Shown here piece by piece: positions 45,300 through 57,661 of a DNA stretch of 64,000 bases. The DNA is from Endomychus coccineus (Eukaryota; Arthropoda; Insecta; Coleoptera; Endomychidae). The translations under genes were made by a program, and so were the position numbers. The DNA is taken from positions 56,618,039 through 56,682,038 of the forward strand of contig OY294067.1 in the NCBI GenBank assembly GCA_958510875.1, read 5' to 3'. The stretch's first letter is position 1; each line of letters starts with the position of its first letter. The notes beneath the pieces were generated by a model. The model ran no database searches and was not told the origin of the DNA. It was given only the letters and a program-made list of their open reading frames with translations.

Positions 45300-46250
45300 A
45301 TGTTATTTTACCAGTAGGTTATGCGGATGACATCTCCATTCTCTCCAGAGGAGTCTACGAGGGTACCTTGGAGGAACTTGTTCAACATGATAATCACAGA
45401 AGTCTGGTGTAGAGAGAACAAACTCTCTCCATTCAGCCGGAGAAAACTACCATTATCATCTTCTCCAAAAGGTACAAAATCGAGCCTCCGAAGAAGATGA
45501 TAATCGGGGGCAAGTCAGTTGACTTTTCCGAGACTGTGAAATATGTGGAAGTCACCCTGGAGAAAAAACTAGTCTGGCAGAAGCAACTGGAGTCTAGGTG
45601 CCAAAATGCTATGATAATCTTTTGGCATTGTAAGAGAGCAATAGGGATGAAGTGAAGTTTGGGGCCTAAGCAGCTGATGTGGATCTACTCAGCTATTATT
45701 ATCCCATCACTCGGTCATGCAGTCCTCGAATGGTGGAAGAGAACCAAACTGGTTACAGCCCAGCAACTTCTGAACAGAATACAGGAAGTCTTTTTCAGAG
45801 GTATTATATCCACGAGGAAGAGTACACTGACTGCAGCATTGAGGGCTTTGCTGTGCGTGCCACCCCTATCAATGACGATGAGGAATCTTGAAATGTCTAC
45901 AGAGTTAGCTGCAATGGCTCCCTAAAGAAATGGAATGCATTTCAAGGTCGTCACCCCGTCGAGCAATGAATGGGAAAATGAACGCACTTCAAAGCACGGC
46001 ACAATTTCGTATACGGATGGATCTAGGACGAACACAAGAGTCGGAGCAGGCTTTTGCGGTTCTAGATATATTGTTGGGTACTCCGTGCGAATGGGGAACT
46101 TCGAAACAGTCTTCCAGGCCAAGATGCTTGCCATATACTGATGTGCTGAGAAGCTACTCAGCTATGGTAAGATAAAGACCATCTGGATCCGTTCGGACAG
46201 TCAAGCGGCACTCAACGCCATAAACTAGATGCCTAAAATAATGGAAGATA
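45300..46250 (+). pseudogene. Non-LTR retrotransposon with RNase H, decayed
   Basis: The + strand encodes VGYADDISILSRG (reverse-transcriptase motif C, both aspartates kept, about 45317), then TIIIFSKRYKIEPPKK, the thumb VKYVEVTLEKKLVW, and the frame 45659-45925 (GPKQLMWIYSAIIIPSLGHA, then WWKRTK). At 45990-46215 lies an RNase H start, ISYTDGSRTNTRVGAGFCG, followed by FQAKMLAIY and IWIRSDSQAALNAIN. The order RT-RNase H is that of I-like elements. Stops and shifts separate the blocks, and the element ends at the border of the DNA transposon at 46295. Confidence 0.8.
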
Positions 46251-46294
46251 TCATATGAAAAACACTGAAACATACATGTATATAAAATTACCTT

Positions 46295-47999
46295 ACCTTC
46301 TCAAAAAAGAGGACGCCGAATAAGATGGCTTAGTTATTCTTTGAATATGCGGTATAGTGCGCTGATTGCACGACTTTTCGGCTTTTCTTTTAAGCTTAAC
46401 TTTTTTGAGAATAATTTGCTTGTGTTTTCTTTGCACATTTTCTTAGTTCACAATTTTATTGCAAACAAATAAAGTACTCTTGTTGGGGTTCTCAAAATCT
46501 CACCATTTTCGAGAAAAACGCGTTCAAATGAACATAGCAAAAAATCATTAGCAAATTTACTTACTACAGAATGTGTCAAAAATAACAATGAATCTTCAAA
46601 TAATAAAAATAACTCTAATTTTATAATAAGTGCTCCAAATGCCTCCCATTTTCACGTATGCTGAACTTGATCCGCTTTTGTAAAGAAAACATTGTTCGTT
46701 TCAAAGGTACTGGATCATTTAAGAGCTCGTTAAAATTATTTATTATCCGTTGTATTAAATCACCGAATATATTTACTTCCTTAAAATTAACTTTGTGTTT
46801 TACATAGCTCCATAAAACAAAATCCAGTGAATTAAGACCAGGAGATCTTGCTGGCCAATGAATAGGAGCATTTGCTCCGCGACCAATTCATCCTCCGGGA
46901 AACTCTTCTGTTAACCATAAGCGCACGGGTCTTGTATAATGAGGGGGAGCTCGATCTTGCATGTAAAAAAAATCTTCCCTAGCATCAAGTGGTATATTTT
47001 CTTGAATAATGTCCATCATATTTTGTCTTAAAGTTCCAAATTTTTTTCTCCATTTGATGAATTTCCAAAAATATGGAAGCCAACAACTTCATTGCCGATC
47101 ATCGCTGCCCACACGTTAATTTTAAAAGAGTTGATAATAATGTACTCTCTTTGATCTGGGATTTTCTTCATTCCAAATATGTGCATTATGCATTAAATAA
47201 ACCTTTGCGCGTAAAAGTGCATTCATCTGTAAACACAATTTTCTTCAATAAACTGTGATTATTATTTAGCCTTTCGCACACTAACAGATGGAAGTGCATT
47301 CTATGTTGATAATCTTCTCCTGATAATTCTTGTATTTCGTATAATGGTACGGGTGTAATTGCTCCTTTTAAGTACCCGCGATGAACTTGTGACAGAGAAG
47401 TCTACTCTTCGCTGTCTAGTGATAATAGTAGGATCCTCACCAACCAGGTTTATTACTACCTCCTCCTTTTTTGCTGTCCTTGCGGTTTTACCTCTTTCTG
47501 AAGTAATTTTTTTCGAGTCTAACACCACCCGTTTCACGGCATCGATCTTCAACCGTTAAAAATGTTTTTGCATCGGATGTTCTTCGGCGCGAAAAATTTC
47601 ACTATATCGTCGTGCAGCTTTCGCCTCATTGCAGAAACACTCTCCTAATGTTGAAATGATGTCTGTGTATTCGCTATTCGTAAAACTTGCTATATCAAAT
47701 TTACAGCGGTGCAGTGAAATCGTTATAATAATGACAACACGTAATTGATAACACGATTTTGATTATTTGACACTTCTGACACAAGCCTACTAACTATGAA
47801 GAAAAATGTTTTTTTTTCCGCATTAGAACAATGTATCACCAAATCGCGTATGTTCATTTAAACTCGTTTTTCTCGAAAACGGTGAGATTTTGAGAACCTC
47901 AACAAGAGTACTTTATTTGTTTGCAATAAAATTGTAAACTAGGAAAATGTGTAAAAGCTGACTAAGCCATCTTGTTCGGTGTCCTCTGAAACCCACGTG
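46295..47999 (-). mobile_element. Tc1/mariner-superfamily element with long inverted repeats, transposase broken
   Basis: Candidate TA flanks at 46293-46294 and 48000-48001. Inverted repeats include GATGGCTTAGT against ACTAAGCCATC, and CTCAAAATCTCACCATTTTC against its complement near 47873-47900; the left arm has extra sequence. The minus strand shows FTDECTFTRKG (first catalytic D), MQDRAPPHYTRPVRLW (second D) and HWPARSPGLNSLDFVLW (third D), with about 43 positions between the last two. All three aspartates remain, but frameshifts and a stop after PGG break the frame. It is related to, but distinct from, the element at 31292-32778. The left end abuts a non-LTR element. Confidence 0.78.
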
Positions 48000-48199
48000 T
48001 AACAGATTTCAACGAAATATCTTGTAACTGCACAGGAGCTACAACAAAACTTGTTTTTAAAATTAAATTTAACGCACTATATCTCCGGAACGAAAGAAGA
48101 TAGGACCATAGTTTATATGAAAAATCTGATAATTTTCGAAAAATCTACTGTCCCCTACGGGAGGTCTTTCTGAGACACTCTGTATCTATATATAATATA

Positions 48200-49095
48200 C
48201 AAGGTGAGTCCGTTTTTTGTAGACAAACTGCAACAGGAGATAGAACAAGTGTTTTTAAGAAGAAAAGTTGCGATAAACATATGTCGTCGAAGGCTTTGTT
48301 TTCGAGATACAGGGTAGGGTGTTGATATTGAAAAAAAATTTTGTTTTTTGCAAATATCTCCGGAACCGTTTACCGTACAAAAGACTCTTGTAAACATCTT
48401 CTACTCATAGTAAGCTATGTTCTGTGCGATAAAAAAAAATTGTTTACTCTTAATTGGTGAAGATTTTGAAGGGGTAGTGGGTGTTTTTCTCCCCAACTTC
48501 TACGACACTTAAAAAAGTACCGTTTAGAGAAAACCATTTGAACCGTCAATGTTTTCTACACAAAAAAGGTACTTGGTCATAAGCTCTAAAGTTGACCGTT
48601 TTCGAGAAAAATCAACTTTTATGTTGAAGAACATGGTCAATTCTTACTAATTAAACAAAATTTATTCAAAATTTAGAACTAGTAACAAAACCAAAGAATT
48701 GACCATGTTTTTCAACATAAAAGTTGATTTTTCTCGAAAACAATCAACTTTAGAGCTTATGACCAAGAGTACCTTTTTTTTTAGAAAACATTGGCTGTTC
48801 AAATGGTTGTCTCACCCACTACCCCTTCAAAATCTTCACTGATTGAGAGTGAAAAAATTTTTTTCAACGCACATAACATAGCTTACTATGAGTAGAAAAT
48901 GCTCACAAAAGCTGTTTTTTGTACGATAAGCGGTTCCGGAGATATTCGCAAAGAATGAAAATTTTTTTTCAATTTCAACACCCTGTATCTCGAAAACGAA
49001 GCCTTCTACGACATATGTTTATGGGAACTTTTTTTCTTCAAATCACTTGTTCTATCTCCTGTTGCAGTTTGTCTACAAAAAACTGACTCATCCTG
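48200..49095. mobile_element. Hairpin element of about 0.9 kb, copy 2, with TA flanks
   Basis: Ends CAAGGTGAGTCCGTTTTTTG and its counterpart ...AACTGACTCATCCTG, flanked by TA at 48198-48199 and 49096-49097. The body is one long inverted repeat centred near 48660 with the same internal words as copy 1 at 29546-30455 (TATGACCAAG, TTGATTTTTCTCGAAAAC). No coding. TA flanks and terminal repeats suggest mobilisation by a Tc1/mariner-type transposase, none of which in this window has matching ends. Confidence 0.85.
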
Positions 49096-49097
49096 TA

Positions 49098-50126
49098 TAT
49101 CACATTCACAATCATACATTTAACCCGCTCGTTATACGTTGTCAATTCGAACAAAGCTTCAATGAAATGACATGAATATAATTGGACGTCTTTCCACGTT
49201 TTATCGGTTTGTAATCATTTGCACTAATTCTCGGTTCCTACAAGTGAGAGAAGCTAGTGATCTATGATTCACAGGCTTTTTTATAATAGTATCTTCCATA
49301 ATTTTGCAGGTATTATTTGGATAAATATGTAATTCAGTGTTCGTTAATTTTATGTTGTTATGTCAACAATGTTATTATCAACTCCTTAATTAAGCATTGG
49401 GATGCCCAATTTAAAAAATTTTTCTCCAATGCAGGTTCGTAGTTGAAAATCTTATCAGAAAACTCATACATCAGTGAGTGTACAAGGAAAAATACGTGAA
49501 AAATGTATTCTAAGAAAAAATGTGGAAGAAATCGAGAAATTCGGTTTTTTAGAAATTAGAAGAATCTAAAATGATATTGAAAATTTCCTTAATTTACGCG
49601 ACTTCAACCCCATCAAAATCAAAACTGTACAGGTTAGAGTTTCCGATCAAGATGGACATCCTTATCTTGAACCACTGCGTTTATACGAATCGAAAATACG
49701 AAGAGAACCGCATGCTTTAAAATAATAATAACGATAACACTCATGAAGATTATATTTGTATTGAGCCAACTTGTATGTTATATATTCAGTTCCAGTGAAA
49801 TTAACATCATATTATTTTATATTCTTGGTGAACATAATACGAGTAATAGAAAAGTTGGTTTTAACTTCCATAATTGCTGTAATTTACAGTGTAATTGGTT
49901 TCTGTATTAATTTACCAAGAAGCCACAGGTGAAAGTGTTCATTTTGCCGAATATATTATAAGAAACACTTACTTACTTCTTGCAACTGTTTATTGGTAAA
50001 TAATTTAGTCCTGCGCCTCACTACCTCGTACTACCCAATGTTGTCGTAGTACTGTGTCAGAAGCGATTGAACAAGTCGGTTGGTTCAGGTGGTGGTGCCG
50101 GCACATACTTTTGAAATTTTGGAAAA
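49098..50126. promoter_or_regulatory. Upstream region of desaturase B
   Basis: This 1-kb stretch must hold the promoter and 5' untranslated region of gene B unless further 5' exons exist. No TATA box is convincing. The last 90 bases (GC-richer, with GGTTCAGGTGGTGGTGCCGG) look transcribed. 49420-49730 holds a + strand open-looking patch I cannot identify. No element was recognised. Confidence 0.35.
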
Positions 50127-50268
50127 ATGTCTTCCGATAAGAAAGAGCCTTCTAAGAAAAGAGAAATTGAGTGGATCCTAGTTCTAGTTCATTTGCAAGT
50201 ATTTATAATATTAGGTTTTGGAATACATGCCGTAGCGTTCCAAGCTTTATGGAAGACCTTGATATTCA
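50127..50268 (+). CDS. Acyl-CoA desaturase gene B, first coding exon
   Basis: ATG at 50127 in the context GGAAAAATG starts MSSDKKEPSKKREIEWILVL, a short basic cytosolic N-terminus followed by the first transmembrane segment (VHLQVFIILGFGIHAVAFQA) and LWKTLIFS. The donor GTGAGT at 50269 leaves phase 1, which joins exactly to the exon at 55876 (A|CA, threonine). The N-terminal leader is shorter than the 40-60 residues common in Delta9-type insect desaturases. The choice of start follows from the Met being the only one before the hydrophobic segment in the open frame. Confidence 0.8.
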
Positions 50269-52345
50269 GTGAGTATTCTACGAGATTATACCTTATTTAT
50301 TCACTAATTTTCGAAAGCATGAGAACCAACTTTCTATTTTCGTTGAAATGAAATAATATTTGATCTTTCAAAAATAAGTTATAATTTTCACAGCCCATAT
50401 CAAAAAATAATAATAAATATATATTGAAGCAACATTGATAGAAATTCAAAAATTTCTTCCACTACATTTGAATTTACCAGTATGACAAATTGCCAATGAA
50501 AGTTCAAATTTTGCAACTTTATAATCAACAATCTGTTGGTTGGTATTCCAAAATCACAGTTTCTTAAACCTGAATTCTTGGATATTTTTTCAATTTTTTC
50601 CTCATTCATTTGTTTTGATGATGTAAATATGTGCATAATAATTGAGATTCAGATTAAGAAAACTTCTGTTTTACCGTAATGGTTTGAAAATAAAATTGTA
50701 TTTGATTTAAGCTATGTTTTATCGAGACATTTTATTTTGTGATATTGATATTATTATATTGATAATTATAATTTCTGTCTGAAAACGATTCTCAGAGAAT
50801 TCGAAAAGCCATGATGGATTTGCTTCAAAAATTAAATAGAACTGACTCTCTAGGTATTTGATGTTAGTTCAAATTTAAAAAACGATCACATTTTTATTTC
50901 AAAAAATAAATCTGAAACTTCTGAATAGATGGGACCGTCTAACACATTCACGTGTGTTATCTTGAATTTCTTCAATTTATCTGTAATTCTTTTTTTGGAA
51001 AATAACACATTTATAATTATTTTTTTTAAATAATGCTCCATACCGAAACGCGTGCATCCGAGTAACGCCCCGCTCCTGAAAAAAGTTACCCTTATCTACC
51101 GAGTTACGTCCCGTGATTAATTCAAACCAAATATCTCCACGGGCTTACATTGAAAGAGAAAAAAAAATATGAGCAAATTTATTTCATGAAAGATGTTAAA
51201 TGGAACATAAAGCATTTTGAAAATAATTGTAGTTGGAATTATAGTCACAATGTTCTATAATATAGGTGATATAAAAACGAAGTGAAAGTGTTTTATTCAT
51301 TCTATTATGAAAATAATACGTTCATTTTTAAAAGAAATAGGAACATGAATACTACTAGATATATTACGAAGTAAATTTTGGCAAAAAATGTATTTATATC
51401 GCTTTTTCGAAATGAATCTCAATTTCATTAATATCTTTAATTCGGAACATCGATTATTCACGTGATACTGGAAAATCGTCATTGGTACTACATCCCTTCT
51501 TGAGCGTCCTCCATCATTGCATCCAAAAATAGACTTACAAATAACCAAGTAGGGTAAAACTGTCGCTTGTAGATGATATATGTTCTTTTATGTGTTTAAT
51601 TAATATTATTGCATTCAGAAATAAACTTACATGTAACTTACTAATCTAGAATTGCTGTTAGGAGGAAAATTCTATCAAGATATAGAATTTGAAGATTATA
51701 TTAGATCTTACTCGTAGGAGTAACTTGAATCTGTTGAATTGAAATTTAACTTCCAGTATATCAAATTTTTACAACTAAACTGTAGATTATTCTAATTTTA
51801 TAATTGAAAATTTTACTACAATTCAACAAAATTCATAATTGACTTCCAATTCAATTTCTATATGCATTATTAAAAGTGCATAGCTAACACCATTCAACTT
51901 TTGGACATTTCAGTTGTCTTTTTTTTGATTACAGGATGCAATTCGGCAACTTGTAGACACATTGCAATGGTTCGGAATCTTTTCACATGAAGAAATTACA
52001 TATTTCTTCTTCTTGCACATCTGATCTTCAGACAAATATTACCCACAAATTTCGTTTTCAATATGAAAACTTATATCTTGGACCATTCGAATTTGGCAAG
52101 ATATTTCAGAGGAATATAATATTCAATGCAACTGAACTGATTAAAAACTTCCTTCCTCGACTTCTTTCTACATTTTCAAAGATGGGTTACACTGTATATC
52201 TTTGCTTGATCGTGTACTTACATAAAGCATGATCTTAAATTAAAGTGTTTATCAAGAAAACTCAGGAGTAGATGCCATTCATCGACTTACATACTCCTTA
52301 TTATGTGTTAGAGAAATATGAAGTCTTCAGGCGGAAATGTATCTT
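50269..52345. other. Intron of desaturase B, no recognised feature
   Basis: Very AT-rich; open frames here are of chance type. Confidence 0.4.
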
Positions 52346-52560
52346 CTGTACTGTCTTGTACATAGGATAGACTGGATGCAGTTTCAGTATAAATTTCCAC
52401 GAACATTTGACATGTTACAGTATCAAAAAAGAAGACTCTAATCACGCGAATCACATATTGCAACATAATCACAATTTCACCCTCCAAAAGGACATGAACT
52501 CAATATTTTAGAATACATAGAAGTTTTGAAAAAATATAAAAATTCGATTGTAACAGAATA
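52346..52560 (+). pseudogene. PLE GIY-YIG fragment
   Basis: The + strand gives CIFCTVLYIG, a stop in place of Q, then TGCSFSINFHEHLTCYSIKK and EDSNHANHILQHNHNF. This is the CxxC, YIG and zinc-binding-like HxxxxH part of the family seen at 9292-9690. Neither reverse transcriptase nor hammerhead is attached. Confidence 0.65.
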
Positions 52561-53728
52561 TTAAATGACCAAATCAATATCTGTGATTTAACACTTTTCA
52601 ACAATATTGTGAATAAACTCCCACTCAAACTACTGTCTAACCCCATATCTCTGTTTGTACCACATTCTGATCGATTTCTGATATTCAAGGAGTTGATTTT
52701 AGATTCAGTCGATAATTTCAAACTTTGAGAATGCCGCAGTGTGGTGAAATAACAATTTTCCCTCATTAGTTCTAAATTAAAAGTTTTGTGCAGATTTGAA
52801 TTTAATTCTGTATCTTCCGAAAGTTAAAATTTTGATTCCAATTAAATATTTCTCAGGTCTCACGAATTTCCTGTATACAATTGAGAGAATATGGAATAAA
52901 AGTAGTGCGTTTTGAACCGACTCCGAAACTCGAACATGCTATGCTCATAATTGATGATAATTATTACATAATGTGACAAGTTCGTATAATAATGACTCAA
53001 GTTGCAGACATTGGAAAACATATTCAGGTCACTAAACATTACATGTCTGACAAGCTTGATCGTAAGTATTTATGCGCAAAAAGATAAACAATACTCTTCC
53101 GAAAACGATTATTTTACGTAACCGTTCTTAATAAATCAAACTGGCAAAAGAAATTTATACAGAAAGAGAAAACATGATAAAAACCATGAATCGATGAATT
53201 TATGATTGAACAGATTGAGCTTCGCTTACTCATTTACGTATGTCCATACGTACATTTTGCTAAATTAAATACTAGTATGTTGGTAATTTCCGTTACTCGA
53301 GTTTCAGCGTTATTATTCGATCTTTATACGGTATTTAAATACAACTGAACCATCAATGCAGAAACTCGATTATTGGAAGTTACAAATAAAACTGAAATCG
53401 ATATGATGGTGTTTAATTCATCAATATGGGTGAAATTTCAAATTGGCCACAATTAGGCAAAGAAACCTTAAGCTTGTTTATACTCACCCAGAACATTTTT
53501 CAGTCAGTTCTATTGAAATATATAAGAACCGGGATGCTGTCATTGAATGAGTTATGTCAGAGTAATTGCCGACCATAGTGATACTCTAACCTACACTCCT
53601 CACTTCAGAACGATTGAACTTTAGATGAATGTGCGTGAACAGTTGATATATAGCGGAGCATCGAATCGCATTGTGTTCATCAATGATCTACTATCCTTTC
53701 AGATGTTTATATTTACAAAAATATAAGA
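52561..53728. other. Intronic, no recognised feature
   Basis: AT-rich; 53490-53728 may be upstream sequence of the SINE-like repeat. Confidence 0.4.
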
Positions 53729-53805
53729 TTAACGGGACCAAAGTGGTGATATTGTTAAACACCCTGAACTAGACATCCAGAAATGTGGGTTCGAATCCCG
53801 CCTAT
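53729..53805 (+). repeat. tRNA-derived SINE-like sequence
   Basis: A box-B type T-arm, GTGGG-TTCGAAT-CCCGC, forms a perfect 5-bp stem with a 7-base loop and is preceded by an AGTGGTGATATTGTTAAAC A-box-like segment. Acceptor-stem pairing is not convincing, so it is not a functional tRNA gene. A relative with a damaged T-arm (GGTTTCGAATCCCA) and shared upstream words (TTTATATTCACAAAAGTATA) lies at about 57800-57880. Pol III-type promoter by resemblance only. Confidence 0.5.
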
Positions 53806-54023
53806 GATTCAATGTTTTACGTTATCTTCATAATCCAAAAATTGTTATGCAATTCATAATAAAATTGACCTTTCATTATTACCTCTTGAGTAGGCAGGGA
53901 CAGTACGGAACAGTCAAACCTCTCCTAAATATGTATATTTCCTTTTGTAATCAATATATTGAAGAAATAGAATTGATGCCTGGAAAAAGAATGACTACAT
54001 TTGATCTCCATATTTTTCTAAAT

Positions 54024-54275
54024 TTATAACCAATAATTGTGCTCAAATTATTTTTCTGAAATTTGGAAAGTGGCTCCAATCTCTCGGGTAGATAGGAGAT
54101 TCGAACCAGGAACAGGGGAGATATGATCATACCAAAGAAAGTCAAGAATATAAGCAATGAAAATAATTTTCAAATGTTTTTCAAAATTAATAACCAATAA
54201 TTGTGCTGCGTTTATTTTTCCAAAAGTTGTAAAGTGACTCAAATCTCCCAGATGATAGATTATTGGTAGTTCTTC
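54024..54275 (+). repeat. Tandem duplication of about 160 bp
   Basis: AATAACCAATAATTGTGCT recurs at 54025 and 54188 with similar downstream text (AAAGTGGCTCCAATCTC against AAAGTGACTCAAATCTC). The first unit includes a minus-strand box-B-like word GGTTCGAATCTCC (about 54090-54102). Diverged by roughly a fifth. Confidence 0.55.
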
Positions 54276-54829
54276 GGTATGAATTGAGTTGCATAAGATG
54301 CAGCAGATCACACCCTTTCAACAAACAGACAATACCACAGTGGCGCATATTGTTTGAAAAATGTAAGAGAGACAAAAACGCAGATGTGTTCAACAATTTG
54401 CACCTCTCGAACTTTTTCTTCACGCTTTCAGTGGTTGTGAAACTACATCAACACTTTTTGACCAAGAGAAGATGACATTTCTTCTGACATTGAAAAATCA
54501 ACCACACCTTGAAGAGAACGCTGCCATTTTCCTCGACTCCCCAATGCCATAATTGAGTAGGTTGCCGAGGCAGGAGATACCTTCCTTGTTTCTTTGTATG
54601 GAGGCAACTGCGAAACAAAAAACCTCAACATTCTACTGTTCAAGTTGTTTCCGAGGTGACAGCAAAAATATAGGAATCTTCCATCCCTATGCGAGATTAC
54701 CCAAAATTCCTCAATTACAGAATACAACCTTATTTCTATTATTAAATATATGTAATCCATATGTTTATAAATTCATAGGCGATACACAAACAATATGTTT
54801 AGTGTTATGATTACCTTCTGATGATATAA
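54276..54829. other. Intronic, no recognised feature
   Basis: Open frames on both strands, none recognised. Confidence 0.35.
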
Positions 54830-55190
54830 ACATATTGTTCAGTATAAGCTACACAACAAGGGGCCCTGACATGACAGCGTGGGAACCTTGTAACCAAGGT
54901 AGTGATTGATAGACCGATATATATATAGGTACCAAGATTAGATTAACTAGATATTCATAGATTCATTATTGACTGTGTCATTATTGATTGTATCATTATC
55001 ATTGTTATTGTGAGGAGCGAGACATTAAGTCATTATGATGTTGAGCTCTACGTTCAGTAAAGTGCAACCCTTTTATAAGTGAGTGTTTCAATTCCTTTGC
55101 CCCAAAAAGGCCACCTATCAGCTTATGGCAAACCGTCCCCAGTCATTAAGAGCTGATCCCCAGCTCTCATGGCCCCGCTCCTGATGAAAG
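54830..55190 (+). mobile_element. Possible solo LTR or 5' end of an LTR element
   Basis: A segment beginning TGTTCAGTATAAG (54835) contains a TATATATATAG box (about 54920), a GTGCAACCCTTTTATAAGTG region and a CCTTTGCCCCA end near 55107, followed by ATGGCAAACCGTCCCCAGTC, which could open a short gag-like frame. This resembles an LTR and leader, but I find no second LTR and no target duplication. Confidence 0.25.
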
Positions 55191-55875
55191 AACCAGTCCC
55201 TCATCCTCTGTGAAAGACGACTTCCTGCAACTGTAAGAACGGTTCCAACATTTGTAGGTGTGGGAAAGGTGAAAAATGAGGACCTTCTAAAATACATACA
55301 ATTATTAATTATTATAACTTCACATAATATTAATCATATTTACAAAATATTTTTCGAAACATGGGTTCTTGGGAGTCAAAATTAACGTAAATTGAAATAT
55401 TTTGTGGTTCTTCAAGTATTTCACGATGATCCGGTACATACAACATATCAGAAAATTAAAGTTACCTTATTTGATGCAAGGTTTTATATGATGATTTTAC
55501 TGTACTATTTCGAACAATTCACCTAGACCCGAATATAATAAAATTATCTAGAATTATTTTTGATTTATAGATGTAACTATGTCCTAAGCTTCTCATTTCG
55601 AGTAATATTTTAGTCGATATCATCGATCAGTTCTCCTGGGACCCTATTGTATATTTAGTTATATTTGTTAGTCATCAGGTAACGATAAAGTGAATGATTG
55701 TCTCATTGCTGTAAAATTGAATTTAGTCCTATCGCAATATGTATGTAATTTTTTTTTAGCTCAAACTGATATACAAACAATGGTTCACAATACATTACAT
55801 GAACATTTTAGTTTGGTTTACTCATAATCACGAGATAACCAATTCACAATTTATATAAGCTCCTATTTGTTACAG

Positions 55876-56006
55876 CATCCATTTTAGTCATATTGGCCAA
55901 TTTGGGAATGACAGCGGGAGCACATCGCCTATGGGCTCATCAGAGTTACAAAGCCTCAACAGAACTAAAAGTATTTTTGATGCTTTGTCATACATTAGCA
56001 GGAACG
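55876..56006 (+). CDS. Acyl-CoA desaturase gene B, exon with first histidine box
   Basis: Acceptor TTGTTACAG at 55875. The translation is TSILVILANLGMTAGAHRLW then AHQSYKAS and LMLCHTLAGT. The first iron-binding box is HRLWAH, in the usual TAGAHRLWAH context; the residue after it is Q where most family members have R. The donor GTAAGC at 56007 leaves phase 0. The 131 bp plus 142 bp of exon 1 make 91 codons with no break. Confidence 0.92.
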
Positions 56007-56169
56007 GTAAGCTTTCAGAGACTGACCAGAGATAACTAATACTAACAAATTGTTGTGTAAGAAAATTTGAGTTGGGTGAAATCTATCAAAATTGGTTCCC
56101 TGATAATTCATCCGTATATTGATATATGAAACAGAATCGTAAAGAATCACAATTCAGTATAATATTGAG
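56007..56169. other. Intron of desaturase B, start
   Basis: Unremarkable sequence before two non-LTR retrotransposon pieces. Confidence 0.35.
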
Positions 56170-56350
56170 TAGATTAAACAACGCTGGCTTCTATAAGTTC
56201 TTCTGAGAGCTGCTTAGATTCCCTGAAGTGACGATGCCTGAGAGATGCCAATGCAGGGCATTCCAACAGAATGTGCATTTCCTACAAATTGGATCATCTG
56301 CGATGTTCATAGTATCTCATACCACATAATACTATATGGTCTAAAGCTCT
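56170..56350 (-). pseudogene. Non-LTR element fragment related to 25860-25990
   Basis: AGAGATGCCAATGCAGGGCA, CAACAGAATGTG and GATGTTCATAGT parallel AAGAGAAGCCAGTGCTGGACA, CTAGGATGTG and CAATGCCCATTG at 25890-25985 in the same orientation. In the parent this is the Cys/His-rich region after RNase H. Short and decayed. Confidence 0.5.
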
Positions 56351-56639
56351 AAAGTATATAGTAAAATGGCACCCCGAGAATCGCAGAAGCGTATGTAATG
56401 TGATTGTTAGAATGAATAAATAAATTCGTTTGTTGTCGAATGAATTAAATTACTTTAAACCTGAAAAAGTCAAATAAATTCATATTTTATTATAATAGTT
56501 GTTGAAATGAATTAACATCCTACAAATTTTAAAAATCTAAAATTTGTAAAATTGAATAGATTCAGCCTTTACGTGATTAAATTCCATAAAAAATTCAAAT
56601 AAAACCACTATTAAATGTTAGGGATAATGGGGGCTATAA

Positions 56640-57661
56640 GGACCGCTCCCACTAGGGCTCTGGAGTTCGAAGGTTCCATGTGTGCGTGCCTTGCGGCCAT
56701 GGCAGTCTAGGATTGGGCTACTGAAAGCTGCACAATCCTCAGACTGAAGCGGGATGCGATATCGCTTGCGGTCAGTTCCAATCACCATACGTCCTCATTA
56801 CACAGAGACTGGAGAACAAAGACTCCGGGCCACTTCCTTCAGGGGGATTTGTGTAGTTCACAGACGCGTCCACGGCTGGCGGTTTTGCCATATTGCGGAG
56901 TTTTCGCCAACACGCTGGAAAACCCTATGCTCTATGAGCAGGAGAGTTCAAGTCACCCGTTACATGTCATCTGAATATACATCTACACTCTATAGATCTG
57001 TTCATTTGTGTCCTTGCTAATGCATAAAGCAAGCTGATCAAATCAGTTAATGTCATCACAAAGCAGATAGTACTAGCTTAGATTAGCAAAGAAGAATGAC
57101 TGCAAACAAACACTTTTCGACACAGACAACATAACCTAGAAAATATCCAAAAATATAAACAAATGAAAATATCAAAAATACTATTTTTTGCCTTGCGACA
57201 GATGATACATTCTCTTCTAGTTCATATGCAGATGAAGAAATAGACGATTTGAAGATCTTAGAAGCCATTTTAACTAATAGAAATTGTATTGAAAATTATT
57301 TTGAAGTAAGAGTATTGCTTTTCAATCTAGAGCAATTTGCTCAACACAAATGAACACAATTAGATCGAATGATCGATACAAACGAACGGACGTTTTTCTA
57401 CTAAGCTTACTCTATGCATCTCTAGCAACACAAACAAACAGACCTAATGGGTATCGTTGACGACCCAGGTTGGTTCCTATTAAGCTAGCGTGGCACCGCC
57501 TGAAGCCATAAGAGACATCAGTTCATGTAGAAATTTAGCCTTCAGCGCTATATTAAGCCTGCTAGACTGAGTATTGTTTCAAGGGGCGCATAATGGACCC
57601 AATCAAGTGGTCTGAGTGCTCGGGACTTGTACGCCCTAGCTTTGATTGATTGATTGATTGG
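56640..57661 (+). pseudogene. Non-LTR element: RNase H fragment and 3' tail
   Basis: The + strand at about 56850-56930 reads VVFTDASTAGGFAILRSF, an RNase H active-site start (FTDAS) with typical GGF spacing. 57540-57661 is a 3' untranslated end with GGGCGCATAATGGACCCAAT, GTGGTCTGAGTGCTCGGGAC and a terminal (GATT)n tract (57642-57661), alike to the tail at 25722-25800. The 450 bp between may be later insertion or diverged body. Non-functional. Confidence 0.6.

Noticed and set aside
22783..50126. A third desaturase copy between genes A and B
   Set aside because: No histidine-box exon or fragment was seen in this interval.
53729..53805. Functional tRNA gene
   Set aside because: The T-arm is good, but the acceptor stem and anticodon arm do not pair convincingly; better explained as a tRNA-derived repeat.
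54800..54840. Hammerhead at TTCTGATGATATAAAC
   Set aside because: The CTGATGA is not followed by a stem and GAAA at the right distance.
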